This document shows positions 35,494 through 48,278 of a stretch of DNA of 64,000 nucleotides, in pieces. The DNA comes from Apium graveolens (Eukaryota; Streptophyta; Magnoliopsida; Apiales; Apiaceae): NCBI RefSeq assembly GCF_009905375.1, contig NC_133647.1:134783263-134847262 (forward strand), given 5' to 3'. How positions within the stretch are numbered: position 1 is the stretch's first letter; every line of letters begins with the position of its first letter. A program made the translations under genes and the position numbers. The notes beneath the pieces are model-generated. The model saw only the letters and a program-made list of their open reading frames with translations, was not told where the DNA came from and made no database searches.

Positions 35494-38400
35494 TTATATG
35501 TCCCAACTAACCATACCAAGTTCATTGACAAGCTTTGTAAATTTTGTTTCAGGTAATGGCTTTGTAAAGATATCAGCCAGCTGCTGATCAGTAGGAACAA
35601 AATGAGGCTCAATCGTTCCTTCCATGACATGCTCTCTTATAAAGTGATATCTGATGCTGATATGTTTAGTAAGATAGTGTTGCACTGGGTTTCTTGTCAT
35701 AGCAATAGCACTTTGATTATCACAATAAATAGGAATTTTAGAAAATGATAATTAATAGTCCATGAGCTGATTCCTCATCCATAACAACTGAGCACAACAG
35801 CTCCCAGCTGCAAGATATTCAGCCTCAGCAGTTGAAGTAGAAATGGATTTCTGCTTCTTACTAAACCATGAGACTATTCTTCCTCCCAAGAACTGACAAC
35901 TTCCAGATGTACTCTTCCTGTCTATCTTGTAGCCAGCAAAGTCAACATCCGAATATCCACTCAATCCAAAATCAACTTCCCTTGCATACCAAAGACCAAG
36001 TGATACATTACCCTTGAGGTATCTGAAAATTCTCTTCATTGTACTAAGATGTGGCTCCCTAGGATTTGCCTGAAATCTTGCACATAAACAGGTGGCAAAC
36101 ATAATGTCTGGCCTACTAGCGGTTAGGTACAAAAGAGAACCAATCATACCTCTGTAGTTTGTGATATCAACTGTTGTACCTTCATGAGGATCAAGCTTTG
36201 TAGCAATCGCCATAGGAGTAGTTGCAGTTGCACTCTCTTGCATATTAAATCTTTTTAACAGATTCTTTGTGTACTTGGACAGATTAATGTAGATGCAATT
36301 AACAGTCTGTTTAATTTGCAACCCCAAGAAATAGCTCATCTCTCCCATCATACTCATTTGACATCTTGATTGCATCAACTTTGAGAACTTATCACACAGT
36401 TTTTAATTAGTTGATCCAAAAATGATATCATCCGCATAAATTTGAACTAAAAGCAGATTTTTACCTTGATTCAGATAAAATAAAGTTTTAACTAAAAGCA
36501 AGGGTCTCATACCATGCTCTAGGTGCTTGCTTTAGTCCATAGAGTGCTTTGTCAAGTCTATAAACATAGTCAAGATGTTTAGGATCTACAAAATCTAGTG
36601 GCTATTCAACATAGACTTCTTCTTCAAGTTCTCCATTGAGGAATGCACTCTTGACATCCATCTGAAAAACTTTGAACTTCTTGTGTGAAGCATATGCCAA
36701 GAAAATTCTGATTGCTTCTAGCCTAGCAACAAGAGCAAATGTTTCATCATAGTCAATGCCTTCATGTTGAGAATATCCTTTAGCTACCAATCTTGCCTTG
36801 TTTCTGACAATGGTTCCATCAGTATCAGTCTTATTTCTGAAGACCCACTTTGTGCCTATAATTGACCTGTTTTTGGGTCTAGGCACCAGCTTCCAAACTT
36901 CATTTCTTTCAAACTCATTCAACTCTTCTTGCATAGCTACGACCCAATCTGCATCCTTAAGTGCATCTTCCACTTTCTTTGGCTCTTCTTTTGAAATTAT
37001 ATTATGATACAAACATTCATTTTGAGTTGCACTCCTTGTCTTTACACCTTCATCAGGATTTCCAATGCTCAGATGAAGAGTATGATCTTTAGTCCATTTT
37101 CTGGCACTAGAAAATGTCCTTCTTGAGCTAGATGCCCCCCCTGAGTCATATGCCTCATCAAATGCATCTGAGGCTCCCCCTGAATCAGTGCTGTTATCTC
37201 CTGATGAAGTATTTGGACTTGACTCATGTCCATCTGATATTGAATCAACATTAAATTCTGAATGACCAGACTGAGAAAAACCTTGAGTTGATTCTTCAGT
37301 GTTAGTACTATTAGTTGAACCTTGTTGTTGTTCCCCCTCAACAAGTGCAGGTCCATTAGTACAATGATCATCTTCAGGATCTGAAGGAGTATCAGGATTT
37401 GAATAATCAGTAATTGACAGTCCATTAGAGTTTGATGCAGATTCCAACAATGCATTTTCATTTGCAAAGATTAGAATTTCATGAGAGTCTTTTTTCAAAA
37501 CCAGGAATCTTCTTATCATCAAAAGATACATTGATGGAGATAACTACAGTATTTGTTCTCAGATTGAAAACCCTGTATGCTCTTGATGGTGAGTATCCAA
37601 CAAAGATTCCTTCATCAGCTTTTGATTCAAATTTTCCTAGCTGATCAGTATGAGTTCTCAGAACAAAGCACTTACATCCAAATACATGAAGATGTTTGAG
37701 ACTGGGCTTCTTTTATTTCAGCATCTGATATGGAGTAACACCATGTCTGTTTATCAGTGTGATATTCTGAGTATAACAGGCTGTGTTTATTGCTTCAGCC
37801 CAGAAGTAAGTGGGTAGTTTGGCTTTTTCTAGCAGAGTCTTGCCAGTTTCAATCAGGGTTCTGTTCTTTCTCTCAACAACACCATTTTGTTGGGGTGTTC
37901 CAGGAGCTGAGAATTATTGTTGTATGCCTTTGTACTTGCATACTTCCTCAAATTTTGATTTCTTGAACTCAGTGCCATTATCACTTCTCGGTATTTTCAC
38001 TTTGAAGTTGGATCCATTCTCAATTTGCCTTATATGATCCAGAAGAATTTCTGGAGTTTCATCCTTCCTGTGTAGAAAATAAACCCAAGTGTATCTAGTG
38101 AAATCATCAACAATTACAAGTGTGTACCTTTTCTTGTTGATAGACATTATGTTTACTGGTCCAAAAAGATCCAAGTGTAATATATGATATGGCTTAGTGA
38201 TAGAGAATTATGTTTTACTTTTGAAAGATACTCTTCTTTGCTTAGACTTTTGACAAGTATCATAAAGACCATCAGATGAGTATATCATATTTGGTAATCC
38301 TCTTATTAGCTCCTTATTGGCAAGTTCATTGATTGAATTAAAGATGAGATGTGAGAGCTTCTTGTGCCAATTCCAGCTCTCATCTACTGATGCCTTTGAG

Positions 38401-38770
38401 ATAAGGCAAGTAGCTTCTTGCTCAAAAGTTTTATGCAGTCTTGCTTCATACATGTTGCCATGTCTTTAACCCATTAACACAATTTTCTTTGACTTGTTAT
38501 GAACAACTTCAGAGTGAGACTCATAGAACACCACATGATAACTCTATCAGTGATTTGACTGGTGCTTAGAAGATTGTGCTTCAGTCCTTCCACCAGAGCT
38601 ACATTCTCTATTACTACCTTTCTAATTATCAAATTGCCATATCCCAGAGTGTGTCCTATATTTCCATCCCCATAAGATACATCTGGGCCAGCCTTCCTCT
38701 CAAATTCTGATAGCAGGGATTTATTTCCAGTCATGTGTCCTGAACATCCATTATCCAAGACAAGAGTATT
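35494..38770 (-). pseudogene. Copia B pol (protease, integrase, RT, RNase H)
   Basis: Minus-strand order: protease LDNGCSGHMTGNK near 38735-38755, where the catalytic DSG of A and C reads DNG; integrase NWHKKLSHL (about 38370), MDLFGPVN (38174), RSDNGTEF (about 37975), core helix with KNRTL (about 37860); long Ser/Asn/Asp-rich linker (about 37100-37480); RT VGTKWVF-like region (about 36845), a YVDD region eroded near 36430, MSMMGEMSYFLGLQI (about 36350); RNase H STSTAEAEYLAAGSCCAQ and DIFTKPLPE (about 35560). Stops at 38211-38220, 37914, 36602 and 35755 and several indels inactivate it. Confidence 0.9.
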
Positions 38771-38799
38771 TTTCCTGTTACCTTGCAGTCAGAGGAGTG

Positions 38800-41091
38800 A
38801 TGAATTAGAAGGATTTTTAAGGACCCACACTTGTTGGGCCCTAATTTTGGACAACTTAAGTCTTTGTGATTCAGGCTTACTTCTAACAGTTTTTCCCTTG
38901 TCATGATTTTTCTTATCAGAGGTAGATTTAGTAGAACTAGAAGAATTAAGCACATAAGCAGTTTTATTGAATTTAGGCAAAGGTTCATAATAGTTGTGAT
39001 ACAGCTTATGATAGGAACTACAAGTGTAAATTGAATTCCAACTACTACCATAATGAAAACAAGGATTTATGGTTTGTAAAATACTGATCTACCCCTAACA
39101 TCAGACTCGAGAATAGCAGTTTTCATTTTCTTACTCCTCCTGCAATCAATAGCAAGATGATTAGTATTACCACAGTTAAAACAAGTTTTTCTAAGAGCAT
39201 TGTGAACAAACTTATAGTTAGAATCCTTAGAAATACCTTGCTTACCATTCCTGTTTCTTTTAGGACTTTTTACTTGAGGTTTGTCAGTAACCTCAGATAA
39301 TTTCTTTTTCAATTATCTTTTAGACAAAAGTCCTATGTTCTTTTCTTTCTTAACAGTCTTAATGGTTTCCTCGTTTTCCTTTCTTTGAGATTTATCACTT
39401 ACTAACTTTTCTTGGGATGCTGAGATTGAACCCTTCTCAAAGGTAGATTTGGGTTCATCAGCTTCTGAAGAGATAAACTTAACAGGAGTCTTAAGGGTAG
39501 TTTTATTTTCAGTGTCAACATCCTTAACTCCATCTACATAACCAAGACATTCTTTCCAGTTTTTCTTAGAGATCATCTTATGAACCTTTTTTCCTGAAAC
39601 AGTCTAGGCTTTAAGGGTTTTCCTCTTATTTTCTAATTCATTTTCTAACATACTGTACTTAGCTTCCAATATCTTTGTTGTATGTTTAGCTTTCTCACAT
39701 TCTTTTTGAATTTCAATATAATTTACTAAGTTAGACTCCAACTGATCATTCCTAGATTTTAAAACTTTATTTTCAGTGAACAGTCTATTGTTCTCTAGAA
39801 TCTTATTTTTAATATTTCCATGAAGAGACTTAAGAATAGATTTCAATTCAGATATATCTTTAGTATCAAGAGAGAAGAAGGAAGTTGATACCTTAGAATC
39901 AGAGGAAGCAGGAGCATCAAAACTAGTCATCAGTGCATATCATATTTCTTCATTTTCAGAATCGTTGGAATCCATCCAATCCTTGCTTGTTGTAATCAAG
40001 GCTTTGTTCTTTCCTTTGTCATGCTTTGTCTTTTTGCACTCTGTAGCAAAGTGACCATGTTCATCACAGTTGTAGCACTTGATTTTTGACCTGTCGACTT
40101 TTCCAACTTTAGAGTCATTTCCTTCTCTTCTTCCAGACGACTTCCTTTCTCCTCCAGTGAACTTCTTCCTGAAGCTTCCTTTCTTCTGAGACTTCCTGAA
40201 TTGCATCCTTTTGAAGCCCTTAACTAGTAATGCAGCCATTTGCATGACATCAGAATCTGTCACGTTCTCATCAATTTCAGAATCAGTATCACCATCAGGA
40301 TTTGATGATGAATCATCAGTATCTGATTCTGGATGATTGTTCTTTTTCCTTGCAGCTTCAACAGACCTGTCTTTTGAAGCTTTAGCATACACTTCCAAAG
40401 CAACTGATTTTCCCTTGTTGCTTTTCCTCTCTAACCTTTGCTGAACTTCCAAATCATGAGTTCTCAGCATGCCATGGATTTCATCTAGAGTGACTATTTC
40501 CAAATCATACTGATGTCGTATAATTGAAGTATGAGCCTCTCATTCCTCATTCAAAGCTCTCAGAAACTTAGTGTTTGAATCTTCCAGATCATACACCTTT
40601 CCCACCAAAGATAGGTTGTTCAGCAGAGTGAGAAACCTATCATAGATGTCAGTGAGACTTTCATCAGACTTGGCCTCAAAATGTTCATATTCTTGAATTA
40701 GAACAGACCTTCTGTTTTTCTTGATGGCCATGGTTCCTTGACATTGAGTCTCAAGAGCATCCCAGATCTCTTTGGCACTCTTGTAGGCTATAACCCTGTT
40801 TGACATCACGGAGTCAAGACTGTTATGCAAAATGTTTCTTACTTTTGCATCCTTCAACACAAAAACTTTTTCTTCTGGAGACCACTCACTCTTCATTTTC
40901 AACTGAAAATGTTCAACAACAGTAGGAGTTGCATGCACCAGTTTTGTTGGTTTGTAGGGTCTATCATTGATTACGTCGAGGTAGTATGGATCTGTAACTT
41001 CCAAGTGCATGAGCATCTTTACCTTCCATGTGGGATATTCGGTCTTTTTCATAATGGGAATTTTGATACTTTCAAACTTATTTAGAGACAT
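38800..41091 (-). pseudogene. Copia B gag
   Basis: ATG at 41091 (MSLNKFESIKIPIMKKTEYP), 35 bp from the primer site. Core: YPTWKVKMLMHLEVTDPYYL, MSNRVIAYKSAKEIWDALE and SLTDIYDRFLTLLNNLSLVG. After a break at about 40540 come an acidic Ser-rich stretch, the knuckle CYNCDEHGHFATEC (about 40050), coiled Lys/Glu segments and a second knuckle CFNCGNTNHLAIDC (about 39170). Stops near 39935, 39604 and 39313 divide it into several frames. Confidence 0.88.
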
Positions 41092-41125
41092 GTTTAGATC
41101 ATTTCTGATAGTAAATTATCAGTCC

Positions 41126-41137
41126 GCTCTGATACCA
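41126..41137 (-). other. Copia B primer-binding site
   Basis: The minus strand reads TGGTATCAGAGC (initiator tRNA-Met), two bases from the LTR edge at 41140. Confidence 0.92.
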
Positions 41138-41139
41138 AT

Positions 41140-41632
41140 TGTTTCCCAGTAGTAATACAATTGTTTAAGGGGGGTTGGATACAATTGTATAGATGTTTCG
41201 AACAAGTATAAAAATATAACAGTTCTTTATATTTCTGATAAAAACTGTTGCAAACTCTCTCAAGAAATACTGATGTCCCTAAGAGTTTCTAGGTCGTACA
41301 ATACTCAAGTTAATCACGATGTGATGACCTAAACTGTGTTTATATATTACACAGCTGCTAAAAATCAATCTAAGATACGCATTATCAAATACTAACAGAC
41401 AATGATACATATCTTTAACTGAATACATAAATTCCTATCACTCAGAACGTAACAGATATCCATCCCTCAAAATAAGGAATATAATCAATCTTCATAACAG
41501 AATGCCTTCAGATGCTGATGACATGTAAATACTGATGATGCATCAAATCCTGACAATACATCAAATACTGATGATATCTAAACACAGTCAGATCCTGAGC
41601 TTCTTCTGATCATTGAGAATCAGCACGTAACA
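41140..41632 (-). repeat. Copia B 5' LTR (about 493 bp)
   Basis: Plus-strand start TGTTTCCCAG is set by the primer site. The right end is placed at CACGTAACA by the CA rule and by similarity in length to A and C. The inner half carries repeated AAATACTGATG and AAATCCTGAC words. Confidence 0.7.
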
Positions 41633-43918
41633 CAATTACTTCAAACTGTCAAATGGCATCCAACACCAATACTGAAAGAGTTGTCATCCCAAAGGAGGGA
41701 ACTAACTTCCTGGATTTTGTTGACCCAACACAAGCACCTGATAATTTCAAGTATTTTGTGAAATTTGTTGCTGATTCCTATCTTACATGTGCCCTTACAG
41801 TAAACTCTACTATGTACCTAGATGTTTTGAATGATGCTAGGGAAGTGTTGTTATTGCCACAAATATATAGATGACAATAAGTTGTGTCCATGGTGGTGAC
41901 TTATACCATAAAAGGGGTGGCTGTGGCATTTAATTCAAATAATCTCATTGCTGCTATTATGTTACCCACAAAGGACTTTGCTAGAGCTCCTACTTATCAG
42001 GAGATTGGGGACTTCATGGATTTCATTCACTATGCAGTCAAGGTTGATCTAGCAAGGTTCAATAAGAAGCATCTAAGGAGAGAGTGATCTTTTATTTTTG
42101 ATACTGTCATAAGGGCCTTCATTTCCAGGAAGACTGGTTTTGATAACATTTTTAGTGTAGTTCAAAAACTGGTCTTCTCAATGACTTATAACAGATATCT
42201 TAATATTGGAACCCTCATTTTGAGTGAGCTGAGCACTAGGCTTGCAATGCCCTTGGAAAGCAGAGGTAAGTAAATCTTTTTCCCTAGATTTATAATGCCA
42301 GTCTTAAATCATAATGTCAATGACATTCACTTAATTAAGGGTATAGATCAAAGTCAAATAGGCATTTTTAAATGAGTATCCACGGTTCTATTTGGATAAG
42401 TGAACAAGAAAAATCAAGTAGGAGTAAGTCTAAGTATCACTAACCTTATGTTGGAGAAATATAGGACTTATCCCTACCATATGCCTGACATGAGAAGTCT
42501 TGCAAATACTAGTATAGCTATGGCTCCTGGTCTTATAGAAGTATAAACACAGGACAACCTACAGGAGCCTTCCACAACTGAAACCACTTCTTCACAACCC
42601 TTAGATACTAGTAAATGCTAGTAAGTCAACTGCTTCATCCTCTCAAAAGGGTTAAGTTAGTAAGAAGAAGAGAAATCACACAAAGCTGAGTGTAATCAAT
42701 GAGAAGGGAGAGCAACCAAGTGAGTGTGAAAGTCACCTGGTCAAGAAACCAAGGAAGAAAAAGATAGAGTTGACCACTCAATTAACCACTTCTGCATCTT
42801 CTAAAAAAGATGCAGATATAAATAAGGGATCAAAATAGACTCTAGTAGAATCTTCTCAACAAGGTATGACTATTGAACAAAGCATTCTCCCAAATGCACC
42901 TTTTATAGAGTTTGCACCCCTTCTTGAGCACTCTCAAAAAGGTGAAAAAAGTCAAGTGGATGGCAAACATCATGAGAGAACATCAATTGAAACTCTCTCT
43001 TCTACTCAGGGGGAGTTGTCAACACTCACTTCTAACATAACAAATCTCATATCTAAAATTTCTTCTTTATATAATGAAGAGCTTGAATCCACTTCTCAAG
43101 CTCTGCCAAAATCAAGTGACACAGCTCTTGATACTCTGATCACCACTCAGAACCCATATTTGAATGGTAAGAGGCTACATATTGAGGTAGACCTTAATGA
43201 CACGATCACACGATCACAAACACAAGGGTTTTATCAGTTTTTATTGAAGAGCTTGTGACAACCACTGCACCTTTATGTGCAAATGAGCCTTCACAGACCT
43301 TAAGATTTGAGGATAGTACTCTTCAGGGGGGCCTACTCAAATCCTCTCCAGTTAAATTAGAGGTTCCTTTAGAAGGGACAACTCCTCAAAACTCTAGATG
43401 ATCTTGCCTTAACAATTGAAGCTAGGAGTCCAATTTCTAATGATCCAAAAACTGGGGAGGAAAGAGATCAAGCACATTCAGGTGCAGTTCTTTGCAAGAA
43501 GAACAAAGGTTTGAGGCCGTGGCACATGACACTAACCTGGCTAATTCCCCTCCAATTCAAATGGAGGTTCACTCTCAAGGTGACAGTGTGAACTGTCACG
43601 ACTATAGTTCACACTGTGAGTCCAACTGTGACTTCAGGCACAGGTGTTACACACCATATCACCTCAACCACCATACAACTAGACTCTGACCTACCATGTA
43701 CCTCCATAAAGCCACCTTCACATCTCCTAGCCATCTAGATTTAAGATACCCAAGCTCAACTAATTTCTATAGATGATATGCTTGTGGATAAAATTGAAGG
43801 CCTTACACATATAACTCAAAAATTGCTAACATCTGATATGATAAATCAATATTATCAAGCCATTATACTATCTTACAAGGAAGATATTGAAGATAAATTA
43901 GAAAAGATAGTAGATCAA
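41633..43918 (+). pseudogene. Element E: plus-strand envelope-like third ORF remnant
   Basis: ATG at 41653 (MASNTNTERVVIPKEGTNFL). Broken frames then follow, with homology to the copia B third ORF: LRREWSFIFDTVIRAFI (about 42075-42125) and the NIGTLILSELSTRL stretch (about 42205). Downstream parts (42866-43258, 43492-43689, 43778-43918) are Ser/Thr/Gln-rich and poorly conserved. Stops and frameshifts are frequent. The G3 LTR cuts it at 43919 (target copy ATCAA at 43914-43918). Fragment D at 22063-22971 has the same orientation and could be the pol of the same element. Confidence 0.65.
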
Positions 43919-44229
43919 TGTAACACCCCCAAATCCGGGGTCGGGGATCCGGGTTGTCACGAGTTCCATTTCCCTTAATAACACCCAATCTTAATAAATA
44001 ATCAACTACTCTGTACTGTGACCCCACAATAAACACACACACCACAAGTTATAGTCTCAGAGATGAACACTCAAAAATAACACAAGTCCTTATATTCCAC
44101 AATTATAACCCGTTACACCTTAAAAAGGTTCTGAATAAATTTACATATTCCTTGCCATTATTACAATTCATATTATACATAAGTCTGGTTCATCAATAGT
44201 TGAAAACCTAGCCTATTGGTAGCTCCTAC

Positions 44230-44321
44230 CTCAGCTACGGCGGCATCAACGCTTCCAGAAGACTGCGGAACATTTTCTAACCGCTTGCGAATCAGGAGCT
44301 TGGTCCTATCATCTTTTCTAT
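44230..44321 (-). other. G3 LTR mini-exon counterpart
   Basis: Between the acceptor ACACAACAACAG and a donor GCTGAG|GTAGG the minus strand has a frame with IRKRLENVPQSS and VDAAVAEV, matching the G4 mini-exon core (RKRVGSAP and VAAIAAE). No ATG is present in that frame, so a start has been lost or shifted. The donor stays at the same codon phase as in G4. Confidence 0.45.
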
Positions 44322-45687
44322 CTGTTGTTGTGTGATGAAAGAAGAAAGCAAGGGTGAGCAGCAAGCCCACCAAAATAATATGTATAATGATTAACAATAT
44401 ATGAGCCTTCTCATAGTACTCATGAAAGTCTTGGTCAAAAGAAATGAACCAAGTTTGATATCTTAATGCGATGAAGTCACAAAATATTCAGTATATATAC
44501 ATATATACTTTTCAAAATCTTGGAAGTCCTCTTCCATGCATAATATACACAGAGTTCCAGTTTATAACTGTATAAAAATATCGTTGCAAGGTGATCTCAT
44601 ATATCTACCCTTGTCTCAACGTTTTTCTGAAAATCTTTGATATGCATAAGATAATCATTAACTAGATATAAGTTGAAAATATGAAGTTACAAGATACCCC
44701 AATATACTTATATCTTTTCCAAATATTACTTGAACTACCACCGTTCAAGTTATAATTAGTTTCAAAAGTTCATCACACTGATGAGACTACAAGATAAGAC
44801 TTGAATAGATTCAATTTTGAAATATTTTGAGGAAATGAAGTTATGATATACTTCATTAAGTCCCGATATATAGATCCACATATACATCTTCCTTATACAG
44901 TCCCTGAAAACCTCTGTCATGTAAAGTATGAACAGAGTTTGTAACATCCAATGAATTTTTGGAAGGGAAAAAGAATTGTGGCATAAACCCGATATCTTGC
45001 TGATCAGGCAAAGATACCAATAAGTAACCTTTTCTACTAGTAGATGGACGAATTCCCCACTGGTCATCACCCTGGTCGCAATAGGACCTTATGCTGGACT
45101 GCCACTCAGCCACTTATGCATTTGATAGACTCCCACTGAGCCACTTACACTATTATGGACGCCCACTTAGCCCATGTTGCTTATGCCGACTCAAATAGAT
45201 GGACTTACTTCCCGAACGTTGGGTAAGTAATCAATTCATTACCAAAACTGCAACCTTGTTGCGAATATAAAATACACCATAGAGCCGGATCCCTCAGGTT
45301 TTGAGCGAGTATTTAAATCCCCTTTTTAAAAGGAAGATCTTAAATATAAAAATGAGTTTTGGGATCCGCTCTAACTTTTAAAAATCATTTTGAAGACTCG
45401 AAAACACTTTAAAGAGTGTTTGGAGTAATGCTAATTTAATGAAGTAAATCGGTCCCAATATATTTAGAAACTGTCTGAATATTATTATTTAAATAATATT
45501 CCCATAAAGAATAATCTTTATACAAATAATTGAAGTAGAAGTTGTAAGACTTATACTTGAAATGAGTATTGAATAACCAAAGATATACTTATACGAAAGT
45601 ACTATCTTTATTTGAATAATCAAAAATAAGTTTGATTATCGACACCTTATTCTTTAATAAAATAAGGAATATAACTCAACAATAATC

Positions 45688-45958
45688 GGAGTCATAGATC
45701 CTCAAATGAATATTCAAATAATATTCATTAAATAATATAAACTGAGTCATAAGCCCTCGAATGAATATTCAAATAATATTCAATAAATAATATAAAGGAG
45801 TCATAAGTCCTCGGATGAATATTCGAAATAATATTCAATAATAAAATAAAGGAGTCATAAGTCCTCGGATGAATATTCGAAATAATATTCAATAATAAAA
45901 TAAAGGAGTCATAAGTCCTCGGATGAATATTCGAAATAATATTCAATAATAAAATAAA
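45688..45958. repeat. G3 LTR tandem array, 54-bp units, 5 copies
   Basis: Units start GGAGTCATA. The last three (45797, 45851, 45905) have exactly 54-bp period and look identical, pointing to a recent local expansion. An open frame through the array is a by-product of the repeats. Confidence 0.92.
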
Positions 45959-46007
45959 GTTATCGAATAAACTTTATTCGATTAATAGTTTTGAAAACTA
46001 TAACCAT

Positions 46008-46038
<31 letters not shown>

Positions 46039-48120
46039 AAATCTACTCGGGATCGTCGACTCCCGGTTTTAGAAAATGTTTTCACCTTTGGCTCCCTATA
46101 CTAAGGGTATATGCAAATTACTGCTATTCTCTAGCATAGATATTATCAACTGAACCAACAGATATATATGGCAAGAATATGAAACAGGCATGCATATATA
46201 TACCATATCAGCATGCTTCAATATATCGCAACATTTGCTAATAACCAACATGCATCTATCACAAGATAATGCATATACATATATATATCACAACAACAGT
46301 ATAACGGGTAGAAAACTTGCCTGAGCGACTGGGGGTGATAAAAGGCTCGGGACGAGTCTGGTAACCTATAAACAACAAGTAAGTTGGAATTAAACCAAAG
46401 TCACTTGTAAATCTATACTTTAACTAACTTAGACTCTAACGCTTGTTTTGCGCTTACTGATTCTCTTAAGTCACTCGAGTACCCTGGGCTCCACCATTTT
46501 TAATAAATTAACCATTACGAGTTTTAAGGCGATTCTTTCGCGAGTGTCTTACCAACTTCCTAACACTCTTACCATAATTGTTTCATACACTAATTAACCC
46601 TTTTTGGTCTTTAACCTATGTTTCAAAGTAAGGCGAGGGGAAAAGTTTTTTTCGCGAAACGTCGTTACTTAAAATGGCCGTTTCTCCTAAACCGTTCATT
46701 GGAATCCAACGAACCACATAGCAAAATGAAGCTCGTAACATGAACTATCTAAACATGGCAATGGTCAAAACCTAGCAGTGAGTTCAAGGGTTCTGATGTT
46801 ATGAACAAAAGCAGTCTAAAGTAAATCGGACATTACGACGGCTATGTTTACGCGATTTCCCAAATTTAAACCATTCCAAAACCATCACAATTCAACCCCA
46901 ATCCATTCATACAACCAAAGTCTATCCTTATCACATCATAACATACCCAATAAATCCAATATTAACATTTATACTTATGCTTAAGCTTGAATTTAACTAT
47001 ACTTAAGTTCTTTTAACCAAAACAATAAGATTCACCATTCCATTTCACTACCACTCCAACCCAAACTCTAAACCACAAGCATTAAGCTACTATATCACCA
47101 TAACAATCAAAATCATCTTACTATACAAAGGAATCTAGGGTTTGGAGATGATATACCTTCCTTGAAGTGGTGGGAGTAGCTAGGAAGCCTTAAGAAGCCT
47201 TGAGAAGTCTTAGGGGTGCTTGGATCTTAAAGGAAAACAAGAAAAAATCAAGTTAAAAACTTTGAAATCACTATTCATTGTCTTCTTCATTGATTTCTTG
47301 AAGAAGATTGAGAAAGAATTGAAGGCTTAAACTCATAATATAGCCATATCTATGCATCAGGAACACTAGGGAATTATCTTACCAATTTAGGAGGCTTGGA
47401 TCTTGAATTTTGAAAATTCTCCCTTTGAAATTGAAAAAAAAGCCGAGAGCAACCTTGGTGAAGAGAAATATTTTGTATTTTGTTTGATGAAAATGAAATG
47501 ATTGGCTTGGTGGATGAAATTTTGTTTTTGTTTTGGTTAATTACCTTTTTAGCCTTAACTTTGTGTGGTTCTACTTCAACCACATCTCCTTCCTTCCCAT
47601 GTCATGCTTATGTCATGCTATGATGTCATCTTCCCCTCCTTGTCCTCTTCTCATTGGTTGGGTGACATCATCCTCTCTAATCCCTTTGATTAACTTCCTA
47701 ATTGTTTGCCTAATGACCGCTGATCTGTTATACGGTTCGCTTAACTTTCATTTTCGTTTATCGTTTGAGGGATCATACCCGGGATCTTATTACTTAGGTT
47801 CCTTTAACCTTTCTCAATATATTATATTCCTTTTATGATCCTCTCTTATAATCCTTTAATTTAAATCCTTTTTATCCTGTTACCTTATACTCAATTCTTT
47901 CCGTATCTAGTGGATTTCCGAAAAAATCAAAGTGTTCGGAATTTGGATTCTGACGATCTTTACATACACTTATATCCCATATAAAGTACTAATAAAATCT
48001 CAGAATATCCATACCAGAACCCCTATATAGTGTGGCATGAAAAGTTTTCTCATTCAGCATAATCTGCAAAATCACTATTCATAAGGGTTTCAAAAATTTC
48101 CAAAAATTGGGGTTATTACA

Positions 48121-48135
48121 GTCTCCCCTCCTTAA
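48121..48135 (-). other. G3 polypurine tract
   Basis: The minus strand reads AAGGAGGGGAGAC directly before the LTR edge at 48120, the same as in G4. Confidence 0.88.
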
Positions 48136-48153
48136 AAGGATTCCGTCCCGAAA

Positions 48154-48278
48154 TCAGATAGAAAATGAATAGGGATACTCTCTTAGCATTGCACTTTCTA
48201 ACTCTCGAGTAAATTTTCCCACATTGTGGTCCTACCACCAACTCTGCCTAGTTTAATAACCCTTCTCCTAAGCACTTG
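48154..48278 (-). pseudogene. G3 pol C-terminus (chromodomain-like tail)
   Basis: The minus strand encodes the end of the chromovirus polyprotein, closing YPYSFSI then TGA at 48154, like YPHLFSV in G4. Upstream it stops at the G4 insertion (48278/48279) and continues from 62307. Confidence 0.85.
48274..48278. repeat. G4 target-site duplication, left copy
   Basis: ACTTG immediately before the left LTR, repeated at 62302-62306 immediately after the right LTR. Removing G4 with one copy restores continuity with the related sequence at 52410-52425. Confidence 0.95.

Larger units (their letters stand above)
33101..41632 (-). mobile_element. Copia B: sirevirus-like element lacking its 3' end
   Basis: Minus-strand element: 5' LTR 41140-41632, primer site, gag, pol, small accessory ORF remnant and the envelope-like ORF. 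The 3' part of that ORF and the 3' LTR are missing at the 33100/33101 junction with G2. The right end of the LTR is set at GTAACA by length and CA ending; it is less certain than for A and C. Confidence 0.87.
43919..48120 (-). repeat. G3 3' LTR (4202 bp)
   Basis: Plus-strand ends TGTAACACCCCC and GGGGTTATTACA. Related to the G1 and G4 LTRs along the whole length but clearly more diverged. Contains the 54-bp array (45688-45958), TA tracts near 46002-46037, and the leader splice-site pair (donor GAAG|GTATATC near 47157, acceptor ACAACAG near 44322). Confidence 0.93.
43919..48278 (-). mobile_element. G3: chromovirus, left part (3' LTR and end of pol)
   Basis: Minus-strand chromovirus inserted in E. 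Its 3' LTR (43919-48120), polypurine tract and last codons of pol are here; G4 then interrupts pol, and G3 resumes at 62307. The target-site copy on this side is ATCAA. Confidence 0.9.

Noticed and set aside
45728..45946. 72-residue frame with repeated NIISNIHPRTYDSF units
   Set aside because: It is the 54-bp LTR array read in an open frame; the period is a multiple of three, so stops are not hit. No support as a protein.
47533..47838. Hydrophobic plus-strand frame recurring at 6538, 51696 and 61737
   Set aside because: It recurs because it lies in the same LTR; it is antisense to the LTR promoter side and its start and frame vary between copies.
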